Source of the DNA: Bacteroidota bacterium
Lineage (GTDB): Bacteria > Bacteroidota > Bacteroidia > Chitinophagales > Saprospiraceae
Length of the DNA stretch: 64,000 nucleotides
NCBI GenBank assembly: GCA_963169455.1
Contig: CAUJDW010000079.1
Coordinates: 42,709-106,708, forward strand
Reading direction: 5' to 3'
Shown: in pieces, positions 53,732-62,537 of the stretch
Layout: every line of letters starts with the position of its first letter
Numbering within the stretch: the stretch's first letter is position 1
Program-made: the position numbers and the translations under genes
Notes under the pieces: model-generated
What the model was told of the DNA's origin: nothing
The model's input: only the letters and a program-made list of their open reading frames with translations
Database searches by the model: none

Positions 53732-54886
53732 TCAATGTTTTGCCACGATGCCCTCGCGGGCCATCCACTGGCCGATATCTTCCTTTTTGATGGCGGCCGC
53801 CATCAGGCCGGGGAACTGGCCGGGCGTGCAGGCGAAGGCCGGTATGCCCAGTTCGGCCAGTTTCCCGGCCGTATTTTTGTCGAACGAAGGCGCTCCCTTA
53901 TCGTTGAGGGCCAGCAGCACGGCCAGGGTGGCGCCCGAATCGCTGATCTCCCTGATCCTTTTCAGCATATCTGCTTCGCGCCCCCCTTCGTACAGGTCGC
54001 TGATCAGTACGACTATGGTGTCGTTGGGGCGGCGGATGAGGGGTTGTGCATAAGCCAGCGCCTTGCCGATGTCGGTGCCGCCGCCCAGTTGGGTGGCGAA
54101 CAGCAGTTCGACGGGGTCGTGCAGGTGCTCGCTCAGGTCCACGACGCTCGTATCGAAGGCGATGAGGGTGGTGCGCAGGGCGCGCAGGGAAGCCATGATG
54201 CACCCCAGTATGCCTGCATACACGACGGAGGCGGCCATGGAGCCGCTCTGGTCGACGAGCAGGATGACGTCTTTCAACTGGGCCTGCTTTCTCCCATAGC
54301 CGATCAGCTTTTCCGGGATGATGGTTTTCATATCTTTCTGGTAATGGCGCAGGTTGGCGCGGATGGTGGCGTGCCAGTTGAGTTCATTGGCGCGGGGGCG
54401 GCGGTTTCGCACCGAGCGGTCGAGGCTGCCGCGGATGGCCTGCCGCATGGGGTTGTCGAGGCGTTTTTCCAATTGATCGGCGATGCGCCGGACGACCTGC
54501 CGCGCCGTGGCCCTGGTTTCATCGGGCATGGCCTTGTTCAGTGAAAGGATGACGCCCAGCAGTTCGACATCCGGCTCTATGGCTTCCAGCAGTTCTGGTT
54601 CCAGGAGCATGCGCTCCAGGTTCAGCCGTTGCAGGGCGTCGCATTGCAGCAGTTGTACCACAGGGGTGGGAAAATAGCGCCGGATATCCCCTAGCCAGCG
54701 GTTGACATTTGGGGAGGAACTGCCCAGCCCGCCTTTCCTGCCGGCGTCGTAGAGGGCTTCCAGCACTTTGTCCATGCCCATGCCCTGCCCCGTCAGCTGA
54801 ATATCTCCCCGGGGGTCGGCCTGGCGGCCGAGGATAAGGCGCCAGCGTTTGATGCGTTCTTCCACTACTGCGTTGTTGATTTTCAA
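53732..54886 (-). CDS. VWA-domain protein, start uncertain
   Basis: 384 residues if started at TTG 54886 (KINNAVVEERIKRWRLILG); the frame stays open to 54970 but has no ATG, and a GTG lies at 54865. The C-terminal VWA domain has the MIDAS motif DVILLVDQSGSMAASVVYAG, then LGGGTDIGKAL and VLISDLYEGG. Such proteins normally pair with a MoxR AAA+ ATPase, but none is next to it. The missing normal start may indicate a 5'-end loss, though the coding region itself is intact. Confidence 0.8.
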   Translation of the reverse strand: MKINNAVVEERIKRWRLILGRQADPRGDIQLTGQGMGMDKVLEALYDAGRKGGLGSSSPNVNRWLGDIRRYFPTPVVQLLQCDALQRLNLERMLLEPELLEAIEPDVELLGVILSLNKAMPDETRATARQVVRRIADQLEKRLDNPMRQAIRGSLDRSVRNRRPRANELNWHATIRANLRHYQKDMKTIIPEKLIGYGRKQAQLKDVILLVDQSGSMAASVVYAGILGCIMASLRALRTTLIAFDTSVVDLSEHLHDPVELLFATQLGGGTDIGKALAYAQPLIRRPNDTIVVLISDLYEGGREADMLKRIREISDSGATLAVLLALNDKGAPSFDKNTAGKLAELGIPAFACTPGQFPGLMAAAIKKEDIGQWMAREGIVAKH

Positions 54887-55384
54887 CCGGGCCCGCCGTC
54901 CTGCCCGTACGGCAGGGAGCGGCCTGCGATTGCCGGGCTGAACCACAAGCTGATCCCGCCTGGAAACCAAAGTTCAGAAAACAGGAGGACTTCCAAAGCC
55001 AGGGGGCTTAATTTTCAGTTGTTTTTTATTGATTATTGGCTTTGTGGGGTAATTTGTACTAAATTAAAAAGATAAAATCCTAAACTTTGCAAATTGTAAA
55101 AAAGAGCTCGGCCCGCAAAAACACTCCGGGAGGAAGGCGGCGGGCCTGCAATTTGCCTGCTTCGCAAACAAACATTCCAGAGAACAACTGCTAAGGCTTT
55201 TTTGAACCGAACAACACATCAGGCAGAAGTGCCCTTAATGGGCATTTTCACTATTTTCTTATTCCTGAGAAACACATCCTGAACAAACACTACTAAAAAT
55301 CCAAGGTGGTGGCAAGTCATGAATTTTCAGCAATGCCGCTGGGAAAAAGGAATTGGAATATCTATTTCAAACTGATAAACCTTC
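54887..55384. other. AT-rich intergenic region
   Basis: About 500 bases. No ORF, no exact promoter and no RNA family recognised. A 7-bp inverted repeat GGCCCGC/GCGGGCC lies around 55110-55147. The region separates an orphan VWA gene from the acyltransferase gene. Confidence 0.5.
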
Positions 55385-56164
55385 ATGGCTATGAGTATCC
55401 AATCCACACACCTTGTGTTTCGTGAAGCCAGGGACATCCGGGAACTGGAAGCCCTGTTCCGGCTTCGGTATCAGGGATATGTCAACAGCGCCTGCGCCAG
55501 CCTGGTCAGGCAAAACAGTGCGGGGCTCGAATTTGACAGTTACGACTGGCATTCCTTCCACCTGGGCTTATTTCAGCAAGGCGGATATGGAAGCCATCCG
55601 GTCGGTTACGCCCGCCTGGTGCAAACATCGCCCAGCCCGATGGCGGAGTTGGTCAGTGATCTGGCCCTCCGCTACAGCGATCTGGAGATGCCCCTTCCTC
55701 CGTCGGCCGAAGCCCCATTGCCATTTATGGCGAACTGCCCCGGGGCCGGGGAGATCGGCGATCTTCTCGGCAACCTGAAAAGCCGCGATGCGCGGCTGGT
55801 CGAAGGCAGCCGTTTCGTTTTTTCTCCCGACGCCCGTTCGGCCGGTTATGCCCGTTTTGCTTTTGAAGCGGCAACGGCCAAGGCCTTTTTTCGCTACCAT
55901 TTTGATTTTGCCTTTCTGGCCGTCCACCCCAGGCATGCGCCCTTTTACGGGCAGTACGGTTTCAGGGAAGTCGTCAGTGGGGAAGAGAATGACTACCTTG
56001 GGTTGAAAGCCAGCGTCCTGGCCCTGGAGAACGGCAAGCTGGCTCCCCGCCGGGCGGCGCGCATCGAGAGCATGGGCAAGGCCGCCAGCCAGCTGGGCGC
56101 CATTTGCCTCTTCCCCGACAACAGCCAGGCCTTTGCGCCGGTTCCCGCCGCCATGGCCGCATGA
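55385..56164 (+). CDS. LuxI/FeeM-like N-acyl amino acid synthase (GNAT fold)
   Basis: 259 residues; a second ATG lies at 55391. The N-terminus VFREARDIRELEALFRLRYQ matches the N-terminal helix and Arg of LuxI-like and FeeM-like synthases (FxLRYQ). A GNAT core follows: GSRFVFSPDARSAGYARFAF, then HPRHAPFYGQYGFREVV, where the Y-x-x-x-G-F segment is typical. Such enzymes transfer acyl groups from ACP or CoA to an amino acid or homoserine lactone. The amine substrate is not predictable here. No LuxR receptor lies next to it. The following ICMT-like gene starts 26 bases after its stop. Confidence 0.7.
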   Translation: MAMSIQSTHLVFREARDIRELEALFRLRYQGYVNSACASLVRQNSAGLEFDSYDWHSFHLGLFQQGGYGSHPVGYARLVQTSPSPMAELVSDLALRYSDLEMPLPPSAEAPLPFMANCPGAGEIGDLLGNLKSRDARLVEGSRFVFSPDARSAGYARFAFEAATAKAFFRYHFDFAFLAVHPRHAPFYGQYGFREVVSGEENDYLGLKASVLALENGKLAPRRAARIESMGKAASQLGAICLFPDNSQAFAPVPAAMAA

Positions 56165-56189
56165 TCCCGTAACCGAAAAAAAGAATGCC

Positions 56190-56825
56190 GTGAAAAAAAT
56201 CATCAACACCCTGTTGTTCGTTGCCCTGGCTTACGTGGCGCCTTTGCTGGGCAAGCCCATGTTAATGCTGCATTACAAAGCGCTGTTGCTCATGGCGGGG
56301 GCGGCCGTCATTTTTCTCACCCAACCCGTACTGGGCATGGAGGAGGCACGGGCTGAGCACAAGCGGGACCGCAACACGGTCTTTCTCATTCTGGCCCTGT
56401 CGCTGGCTTCGGCGGCGATTCCTGTTGCCGACTGGGCCTACTGGCATGGCGACAGGCATCACCTTCCGGCAGTGCTTGCCGGCCTGGCGCTGATGGTTAC
56501 AGGCATCGGGCTGAGGATATGGTCCATACAGGCGCTGGGCGCCTCCTTCACCCCTACCGTGCAGATCCGGCAGGAGCAGCACCTGGTGCAGAGCGGCCCC
56601 TACCGCCTGGTGCGGCACCCCAGCTACCTCGGTGCTTTTCTGGCATTGCTGGGCGGCGCGGTACTGGTGGAATCCTGGATGGGCGTGGCTTTGTGCTGTT
56701 GTTTTATGGGGCTGGCTTATTATATTCGCATCGGGCTGGAAGAAAAGGCCCTGCTGGAAGCTTTTGGAGAGCGATACGTATTGTACCAGCAGAAAACCTT
56801 CCGCTTCATTCCGTTCATCTGGTGA
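56190..56825 (+). CDS. Isoprenylcysteine carboxyl methyltransferase-like membrane protein
   Basis: 211 residues from GTG 56190 (VKKIINTLLFVALAYVAPLL); an ATG at 56133 lies inside the previous gene. Several membrane helices are present, and the C-terminal motif VQSGPYRLVRHPSYLGAFLA with EEKALLEAFGERY is that of the ICMT/PEMT superfamily (SAM-dependent methylation). The substrate is unknown. Its place just after the acyltransferase could mean that it modifies a related product. Confidence 0.8.
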   Translation: MKKIINTLLFVALAYVAPLLGKPMLMLHYKALLLMAGAAVIFLTQPVLGMEEARAEHKRDRNTVFLILALSLASAAIPVADWAYWHGDRHHLPAVLAGLALMVTGIGLRIWSIQALGASFTPTVQIRQEQHLVQSGPYRLVRHPSYLGAFLALLGGAVLVESWMGVALCCCFMGLAYYIRIGLEEKALLEAFGERYVLYQQKTFRFIPFIW

Positions 56826-56906
56826 GGCGAGGAAAAAGTGAGTAAGCCATTTTGCCGGGCAACCGTTTTCCGGGCCCCGGCGTTTTAGTGGGAAAACAGC
56901 AATACG

Positions 56907-57119
56907 ATGAAAACACTGCGCTTTAAAACCAACATTAACTGCAACAACTGTGTGCGGACGGTCAGCGCTTTCCTCAATGAGGTGCCCACGATCCGGGAAT
57001 GGACGGTAGACGTCGGCCAGCCGGAAAAAATACTAACCGTAAAAGGTGAAGAGGTGCTGGTGGAAGAAGTCATTGAAGCCGTGGAGGAAGCCGGCTTCGA
57101 TATTGTAGAGGATAAATAA
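56907..57119 (+). CDS. Heavy-metal-associated (HMA) domain protein
   Basis: 70 residues, one complete ferredoxin-like HMA domain with metal motif INCNNCVRTV (Cys12-x-x-Cys15). Likely a copper or other metal chaperone. No metal ATPase nearby. The start precedes the sigma gene by 265 bases. Confidence 0.9.
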   Translation: MKTLRFKTNINCNNCVRTVSAFLNEVPTIREWTVDVGQPEKILTVKGEEVLVEEVIEAVEEAGFDIVEDK

Positions 57120-57171
57120 TTCCAATACTGGCCCAAAGCCTTTATCTTGTGTCAGATGAAAGGCGCTGCAC

Positions 57172-57735
57172 ATGGATAAAACCAGTTATAGCCATCTGGA
57201 TGCATTGGCGAAGGGAGAGGAGAAGGGCCTGCGTGAGATATACCGGCAATACCTGCCACGCATCAGTAAGCTGATCACAGGCAATGGAGGCAGTGGCGAG
57301 GATGCCAGGGATGTCTTCCAGGATGCGCTGATCGTACTTTATGAAAAGGCCTGCGATCCCGGATTTAAGCTTACCAGTTCGTTTTACACCCTCCTTTACG
57401 GCATCTGCCGCAACATCTGGGGCAACCGCCTGCAAAGAAAATCCCGAACGGAAGTAACCCTTGAAAGCCCCGACAAATACAGGCTTTCGGAGGACATGGA
57501 GAAGGCCATCGAACAGGAAGAAGAGAATGCTGTCTTTTGGGAGGCCTTCGAGCGTCTGGGCGATGATTGCCAGCGCCTGCTTCGCCTGTTCTTCGAAAAA
57601 GTAAAAATGGAAGACATTGCGGAAACAATGGGTTATGGCAGCACCAGCTATGCCAAAAAGCGCAAGTTCCAGTGCAAGGAACAACTGATCAACCTGGCCA
57701 GGTCGGACAGCCGCTTTCGGGAGCTGGGGTTTTAA
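57172..57735 (+). CDS. ECF-type sigma factor
   Basis: 187 residues. Region 2 appears as YRQYLPRISKLI ... EDARDVFQDALIVLYEK, with the DVFQDALIVLY core. Region 4 is weaker: AFERLGDDCQRLLRLFFEKV and MEDIAETMGYGSTSYAKKRK as helix-turn-helix. Followed 11 bases later by a gene for a probable membrane partner. Its promoter was not identified. Confidence 0.85.
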   Translation: MDKTSYSHLDALAKGEEKGLREIYRQYLPRISKLITGNGGSGEDARDVFQDALIVLYEKACDPGFKLTSSFYTLLYGICRNIWGNRLQRKSRTEVTLESPDKYRLSEDMEKAIEQEEENAVFWEAFERLGDDCQRLLRLFFEKVKMEDIAETMGYGSTSYAKKRKFQCKEQLINLARSDSRFRELGF

Positions 57736-57746
57736 GCGGAAACAAC

Positions 57747-58625
57747 ATGAGCAAAGAGCAACTATATGAAAAGATAGAAGCTTACCTGGCCCGGGAAATG
57801 AGCCCGGAGAGCCGCGAAGCCTTCGAAGCGGAACTTGCGGGCAGCGTGGAGTTGCGTCGCGAGCTGGCTCTGCACCGCCGCCTGCACGAAGAGCTGGCCA
57901 AAACCGGCAAGGCCCGCCTGCGGCGGCAACTGGAGCAGATGGCCGCTGAGTTTCCGGTGCAGAGCGGGGGCAAGGGCAGCCATAAAGGCCGCTGGTTCCT
58001 GGGCCTGGCGCTGGCCGTGGTGCTGGCCGTGCTGGCCTGGTGGTGGTTCAGCCGGCAGGGCGGGAGGCAGGAGGCGCCTGCCATGGCGCCTGCCGGACAG
58101 ATGGATTCTTTGTCCCCACAGCCAGCGCCTGCAGTCCGGGATACAGCCGCTCCCCCGCCAGCTGAGGGAAAACCTGAAGCGGCTCCACAGCAAGCTGTCG
58201 CCGATGCCTTCGCACCCAATGCCCGCCTGGAGGCACTGATGGCCATGAGCTCCACTGATAAACCCTTCGCCATAAGCGCTGAAGCCGGCGCCGCGCCACA
58301 GCCTGGCGGCCGCTATGAACTGGTGGTTTCCGGATTGCTCCGAACTGCGGAAATGCCTGCCGGGGCCCGCTTTTTGCTCCGGCTGTACGACAACAGCCCA
58401 GGCAGCTTTCCCGGAGGTAAAGCGGTGGAGGAAGGTGTGCTGGAACTGGGCAGGGTGGAGGAAGACGAAGAGATTTACGCTTTCGGAAAGTTGCAGCATT
58501 TTACTTTCCGCTATACCCTCAAAAAGCGGCTCAGGCCGGGGCTCTATTATTTCCTGATCTTTTCCGGCGAGGGCCAGGCTCCCCTTTTTGCGGGTAAAAC
58601 CACGGTGGGGAAAGCAGGAGAGTGA
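57747..58625 (+). CDS. Putative anti-sigma factor, membrane-spanning
   Basis: 292 residues from ATG 57747. The first 80 residues are helical and charged, with zf-HC2-like layout but no zinc Cys/His (YLAREMSPESREAFEAELAG). A single membrane helix (FLGLALAVVLAVLAWWWF) is followed by a Pro/Ala linker, then a beta-rich domain (GRYELVVSGLLRTAEMPAGA ... GLYYFLIFSGEGQAPLFAGK). The neighbour supports the anti-sigma role for the partner sigma factor. Confidence 0.65.
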   Translation: MSKEQLYEKIEAYLAREMSPESREAFEAELAGSVELRRELALHRRLHEELAKTGKARLRRQLEQMAAEFPVQSGGKGSHKGRWFLGLALAVVLAVLAWWWFSRQGGRQEAPAMAPAGQMDSLSPQPAPAVRDTAAPPPAEGKPEAAPQQAVADAFAPNARLEALMAMSSTDKPFAISAEAGAAPQPGGRYELVVSGLLRTAEMPAGARFLLRLYDNSPGSFPGGKAVEEGVLELGRVEEDEEIYAFGKLQHFTFRYTLKKRLRPGLYYFLIFSGEGQAPLFAGKTTVGKAGE

Positions 58626-58631
58626 GCAGCC

Positions 58632-58820
58632 TTACCCTTTTGGCTGCTTGTCAAGGGTAACCACTTCCCCTATTTTTTCATCCAGGACGAGGAAATAGGA
58701 ACCCTCATATATGAAGTTGAAGTGAAGCTGTTCGCGCAGCACCTCGAACTGCCCTTCGTTTTCCGCGTATCCAGCTATCCAGTCTATGGCTTCCAGCCTG
58801 TTTTTGAATCTGACTTTCAT
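58632..58820 (-). CDS. Small conserved-looking hypothetical protein
   Basis: 62 residues from ATG 58820 (MKVRFKNRLEAIDWIAGYAE). Soluble, mixed alpha/beta. It overlaps no other gene and lies convergent to the anti-sigma gene by six bases. No function known. Confidence 0.55.
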   Translation of the reverse strand: MKVRFKNRLEAIDWIAGYAENEGQFEVLREQLHFNFIYEGSYFLVLDEKIGEVVTLDKQPKG

Positions 58821-58893
58821 GGCACTCGGGTTTAGCGATAAACAATGCTTTTTCTTATTTGATGCAGTCAACCGCCAAAAGATTACAGCGAGG

Positions 58894-58934
58894 CAGCACA
58901 ATTAACACTTTTTTAATTGGTGCTGTGCTTTTTT
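58894..58934 (+). terminator. Plus-strand terminator-like hairpin
   Basis: CAGCACAATTAA (58894-58905) pairs with TTAATTGGTGCTG (58913-58925) with one bulge, followed by TGCTTTTTT. It lies upstream of the small minus-strand gene and downstream of the anti-sigma gene. Confidence 0.65.
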
Positions 58935-59101
58935 GCGCTGCCTGTAAGGGCAAATTATCCGCCCGGGCGCGGCGGATCGAGCATTTCAGGCCAAAGGGTA
59001 CAAAAACTCGGCGAAGGGCCCATCCTTAAAGAGAAGTTAAAGGTGGTGTTTTTGCAGCATGGCGGAGCCTATCAGCCGTTCTGGACTGGAAAATCAACGA
59101 T

Positions 59102-59689
59102 ATGAACAAAATGAAGAATGCCCTCTTTCCCATCCTCGCCCTTTTTCTATCCTTCAGTATGGCATCGGCCCAAACCCTCAGTGGAGAGTCCGTCATCAGC
59201 GCCAATGCAGGTTTCAGCCTGGCGGGCGCTTTGTTCGGGCTGGCCGATATCGATGAAGACGTAGATGCCAGCGCCCCGCCCGCGCTCCAATTCAGTTATG
59301 ACTACGCCATTACCGAAAAGTTGAGCCTGGGCGGGGGCCTGTCGTACCAGAAGTTCAGGCTTGCCTACACGGATTACGGAGACGCCATGGAGGATTTCGA
59401 TGTGCGGTTGTCCCGCTTAAACCTGGCGCTCAGGGGCCTTTTCCACTATGGTGGCCAGGAGCAGGTGGACATGTATTCCGGGCTTCGGCTGGGGCTGTCC
59501 AACTGGTCGGTGAAAGGCGGAACCAGCGACCCGGACTACGAGCCGCCCAAAGCCAACGGCATAACCATCGCCCCCCAGCTGATCCTCTTTGGCATCCGGG
59601 CTTATGTGGCGGGCAACCTGGGCCTCAATGCGGAACTCGGCCTCGGAGGCCCTCACTTTTTCACCGTCGGCCTCAATTACAGGATTTAG
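59102..59689 (+). CDS. Outer-membrane beta-barrel protein
   Basis: 195 residues with a signal peptide (MKNALFPILALFLSFSMASA). The remainder has alternating strands (LSLGGGLSYQKFRLAY, VDMYSGLRLGLSNWSVK) and ends HFFTVGLNYRI with terminal aromatic signature, as in OmpW/OmpA-like small barrels. Function unknown. Confidence 0.78.
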   Translation: MNKMKNALFPILALFLSFSMASAQTLSGESVISANAGFSLAGALFGLADIDEDVDASAPPALQFSYDYAITEKLSLGGGLSYQKFRLAYTDYGDAMEDFDVRLSRLNLALRGLFHYGGQEQVDMYSGLRLGLSNWSVKGGTSDPDYEPPKANGITIAPQLILFGIRAYVAGNLGLNAELGLGGPHFFTVGLNYRI

Positions 59690-59716
59690 TTGACAGGCGG
59701 GAAATTGTATTAAATT

Positions 59717-59746
59717 TTGTTATAATATAATAAGTATTTATCTTTG
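59717..59746 (+). promoter_or_regulatory. Consensus promoter upstream of a short RNA
   Basis: TTG at 59717-59719 and TATCTTTG at 59739-59746, spacing 19. Transcription would start near 59753 towards a terminator only 80 bases away. Confidence 0.65.
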
Positions 59747-59752
59747 TTTCTG

Positions 59753-59836
59753 TGAAGCAAAGGCTGAAACCCAATCCACAACTACATATTTTGCCGGCCG
59801 CCGGGCGATCAGACAGGTTGCCCGGCTCTTTTTTTT
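59753..59836 (+). ncRNA. Candidate small RNA of about 84 nt
   Basis: A consensus promoter is followed, with no ORF, by a hairpin GCCGGGC (59800-59806) and GCCCGGC (59820-59826) and TCTTTTTTTT. The 3' end overlaps the last 28 bases of the oppositely oriented histidine kinase gene. It may act as an antisense or trans-acting RNA; it could also be a transcription insulator. SRP RNA is unlikely, as the GGAAGCA core is missing. Confidence 0.45.
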
Positions 59837-61755
59837 CCGGCAAGGGGAAAGCGGGTGGTAAAAACAGCGCCGCGGCCGGGTTCGCTTTCAACGGAGATCA
59901 GGCCGCCCATAGACTGAGCAAAAAGCTGGGCCAGATAGAGCCCTTCTCCCCTCGTGGGCTCTCCCCTCGTAGGCCTGGCGCTCAGGGTTTGCCCTTTCTG
60001 AAAAATCCGCGCCTGGTCTTCGGCGGAAAGGCCCGGCCCTTCATCCCGGACGCGGATGGCCAGCATGTTCTGTTCACTGTCGATAGATACTTCCGCCTTA
60101 CGGCCCGATGGCGAGAATTTGATGGCGTTTGAGATGAGGTTGTCAATGATATGGCGCATCAGGATGGGGTCGCCCGGGGTGTATAGTTTTTGTTCAGGCA
60201 CGCCAACCTGCAGGTCGATCAATTTGCTGCGGGCGTAGGCCTGGAATTCCCTGGCGGAAGCCTTCACCACCTGTGTGAGGTCAATGGTTTCCATTCTGAT
60301 CGCCCCTTTCTCTATGGATTTGTTTTCAATTTCCATGATTTTCAGGCTGGCGGCGTCGATACTTTCGGTCGCCGATTCGATTTCCGACAGGATTTGCCGG
60401 CGGCCTTCGTCATCCGAGGGTTGATTCAGGGCCAGAGCGTGGGTGTTGAGCTGAATGAGGGAGAGCGGGTTTCGGATGTCATGAGCGATCAGGCTGATCA
60501 TGTGCTTTTTTTCATTCATCAGGGCGACCAGGCGGGCGTTGATGCTGAGCACTTCCCCGTTGAGCGCTTCGAGTTCCGCTTTCCTGCGGCGCAGGCGCCG
60601 GATGAGGAAAACGGCCAGTGCGATCATGGCCAACAGCAGGATGGAAAGAGCCAGCAGGCCCGTTTTCTGGAGGTTTATGGAGGCATATTGCTGCCGGAGG
60701 AGGGCATATTCCCGGGCCTTCTGCTGCGCCTGATGGCTGATGGCCAGTTCCTGAATTTTTTTCACCTTTTCTTCGTTGAGCATCCGCTCTTTCAAGCCGG
60801 AGTAGGCTTTGAAGTAAAACAAAGCACTGTCATACTGCCCGGTAGCGTCATATATCTCGTGCATCACCAGATTGGCAGTCGCCCGTTCCGGCAACTGCCC
60901 TTTTTGCTCAGCCAGTTCGAGCCCTTTCCTGGCGAAAAACCGGGCCTGTCCGAGCTGGGATAGCCGATGGTACGTCCTGGCGATGTTTGGGTAGATGTCG
61001 ATGATCAGAACCGTATCCTTGCTTATGGAAGCCAGCCGGAGAGCCCGCTGCAGCGTGGCCAGCGATTTCCGGAATTCACCGGCCTCCCGATAGTTGTTGC
61101 CGGAAGTAAGCAGTGCATTGTTTCTTTTTTTGATTTCCCCGGCAGCTTCGTAGATTTCGATGGCTTTCTGCAGGTAGAGAAAGGAGGAGTCGTATTGTTG
61201 CAGCACCTGATGAACGAGGGCCAGCGACTGGTAGGAGTCGGCCAGGGTCAGTTGCTCTCCCAGTTCCTCCAGTTCCCGGATGTTGGAATAGACGTAGGGC
61301 AGGGCGTGTTCAACGTCTTTTTGCTGCCAGTAAACACCGGTGATATTGATCCTGGCTTTAATCTGTTTGAGCTTCCAGTCGGTGCTGTTGTATTGGTTGG
61401 CTATTTCCAGTGCCTTGATAAAGGAGCTGAGCGCCAGGTCCAGGAATTCGCCCTTAATAGCATGGCCTACGCCCACCGACATATTTCCCCAGAACAGGTA
61501 TTCCCGGGAACCAATGCTTTCCGAAAGCCCGATCAGTTCTTCGCCGTATCGTATGGCCTCATCGGGGGCGCTTTCCCGGTAAGACTGGCTCAGCCCATAT
61601 AGTATTTTCGCCCTTTCAATGCTCTTAGGGGGGCTGTCGGACAGCGCCTGCAGCAGGCTGTCCCGGCTATTCTGGGCGGCAGACAGGAAGCAGCCGGACA
61701 GCATGGCCAATGCCATGCACCAATGGGTTCGTCGCCAAAGCCTACTTAATACCAT
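59809..61755 (-). CDS. TPR-sensor histidine kinase
   Basis: 648 residues. A signal-like N-terminus, then TPR repeats in the periplasm (residues 40-330), a membrane helix (TGLLALSILLLAMIALAVFLI), a short coiled coil and the kinase. The H-box is LIAHDIRNPLS, N-box NLISNAIKFSP and G1 DEGPGLSAED. The second glycine motif reads GEGLYLAQL instead of GLGL, just after a tandem PTRGE duplication caused by a 15-bp DNA repeat. It pairs with the response regulator gene upstream (113-base gap), same strand. Confidence 0.92.
   Translation of the reverse strand: MVLSRLWRRTHWCMALAMLSGCFLSAAQNSRDSLLQALSDSPPKSIERAKILYGLSQSYRESAPDEAIRYGEELIGLSESIGSREYLFWGNMSVGVGHAIKGEFLDLALSSFIKALEIANQYNSTDWKLKQIKARINITGVYWQQKDVEHALPYVYSNIRELEELGEQLTLADSYQSLALVHQVLQQYDSSFLYLQKAIEIYEAAGEIKKRNNALLTSGNNYREAGEFRKSLATLQRALRLASISKDTVLIIDIYPNIARTYHRLSQLGQARFFARKGLELAEQKGQLPERATANLVMHEIYDATGQYDSALFYFKAYSGLKERMLNEEKVKKIQELAISHQAQQKAREYALLRQQYASINLQKTGLLALSILLLAMIALAVFLIRRLRRRKAELEALNGEVLSINARLVALMNEKKHMISLIAHDIRNPLSLIQLNTHALALNQPSDDEGRRQILSEIESATESIDAASLKIMEIENKSIEKGAIRMETIDLTQVVKASAREFQAYARSKLIDLQVGVPEQKLYTPGDPILMRHIIDNLISNAIKFSPSGRKAEVSIDSEQNMLAIRVRDEGPGLSAEDQARIFQKGQTLSARPTRGEPTRGEGLYLAQLFAQSMGGLISVESEPGRGAVFTTRFPLAGKKRAGQPV
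59945..59974. repeat. 15-bp tandem duplication in the histidine kinase ATP lid
   Basis: The 15-mer at 59945-59959 is repeated at 59960-59974 with one difference. In protein it doubles PTRGE just before the second ATP-binding glycine motif. Confidence 0.8.
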
Positions 61756-61868
61756 GTATTTACTCCGATTTGGGTTAGAGATTTCTGTTGAGGCCTTGAA
61801 CGCCTCCCCCGCGCAGGCCTTTGCGGCAAGGAGAATTGGTTTGAGCGGCCTGAAACCCCTCCCCGGAT

Positions 61869-62537
61869 TTACATATATGGCCTCAATTTTTTGCTGAGTT
61901 GTATCTTATTGCTGACCTCGAATTTTTTATACAGGCATTTTACGTAGTGCCTCACGGTATTGAGGGATACGAGCAAATCCGAGGCGATTTCCTGATAACT
62001 CTGCCCCTCGATCAGCCTTTGGGCTACTTCCTTTTCACGCCGGCTGAGATCCATTTTTTCAGGAGCGCCCTGGCCGGCAGGTTCAGCATGGAACGGCCTG
62101 GAGGAATCCGGTTGCCGGTTGAAGAAAGGTATGATGTGGGCGGCTGCTTCGGGGGCGAGGTAGGCGCCGCCGGCGCAAACAGTTTCAATTGCTTCCAGTA
62201 GTTTGGCCAGCCCGGAACCTTTCAGATAGAAGCCATTGGCCCCCTTTTGCAGGGCCTGCAAAATGTAATCCGGATGATTGTGCCCCGTAATGACCAGGAT
62301 TTTGGAATCGGGAAGGAGCTTTCGGACTTTCTGCAAATGGGCAATGGTGTTGACTTCATCCGACAGTTCTATATCGATGAGCAGGAGGTCTATACCGGGT
62401 TCATCCGGAAGGTTTTCAAAAAACTGACCCAGCGTTTCCGCCTTTAACACACAGGACATTCCCTGCTGTCCGGCAAGGAACATTGCCATTCTGTTCAGTA
62501 GCAGTTTGTCGTCTTCGATAAGTGCTATGCGCTTCAT
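61869..62537 (-). CDS. LuxR-type response regulator
   Basis: 222 residues from ATG 62537 (MKRIALIEDDKLLLNRMAMF). The receiver has the acidic pair EDD, phospho-acceptor Asp in DLLLIDIEL, and Lys in FYLKGSG. The C-terminal HTH is LSRREKEVAQRLIEGQSYQE and LVSLNTVRHYVKCLYKKFEV. It probably works with the adjacent TPR histidine kinase. Confidence 0.95.
   Translation of the reverse strand: MKRIALIEDDKLLLNRMAMFLAGQQGMSCVLKAETLGQFFENLPDEPGIDLLLIDIELSDEVNTIAHLQKVRKLLPDSKILVITGHNHPDYILQALQKGANGFYLKGSGLAKLLEAIETVCAGGAYLAPEAAAHIIPFFNRQPDSSRPFHAEPAGQGAPEKMDLSRREKEVAQRLIEGQSYQEIASDLLVSLNTVRHYVKCLYKKFEVSNKIQLSKKLRPYM

Noticed and set aside
59753..59836. SRP (4.5S) RNA
   Set aside because: The small RNA candidate lacks the conserved GGAAGCA-type loop.
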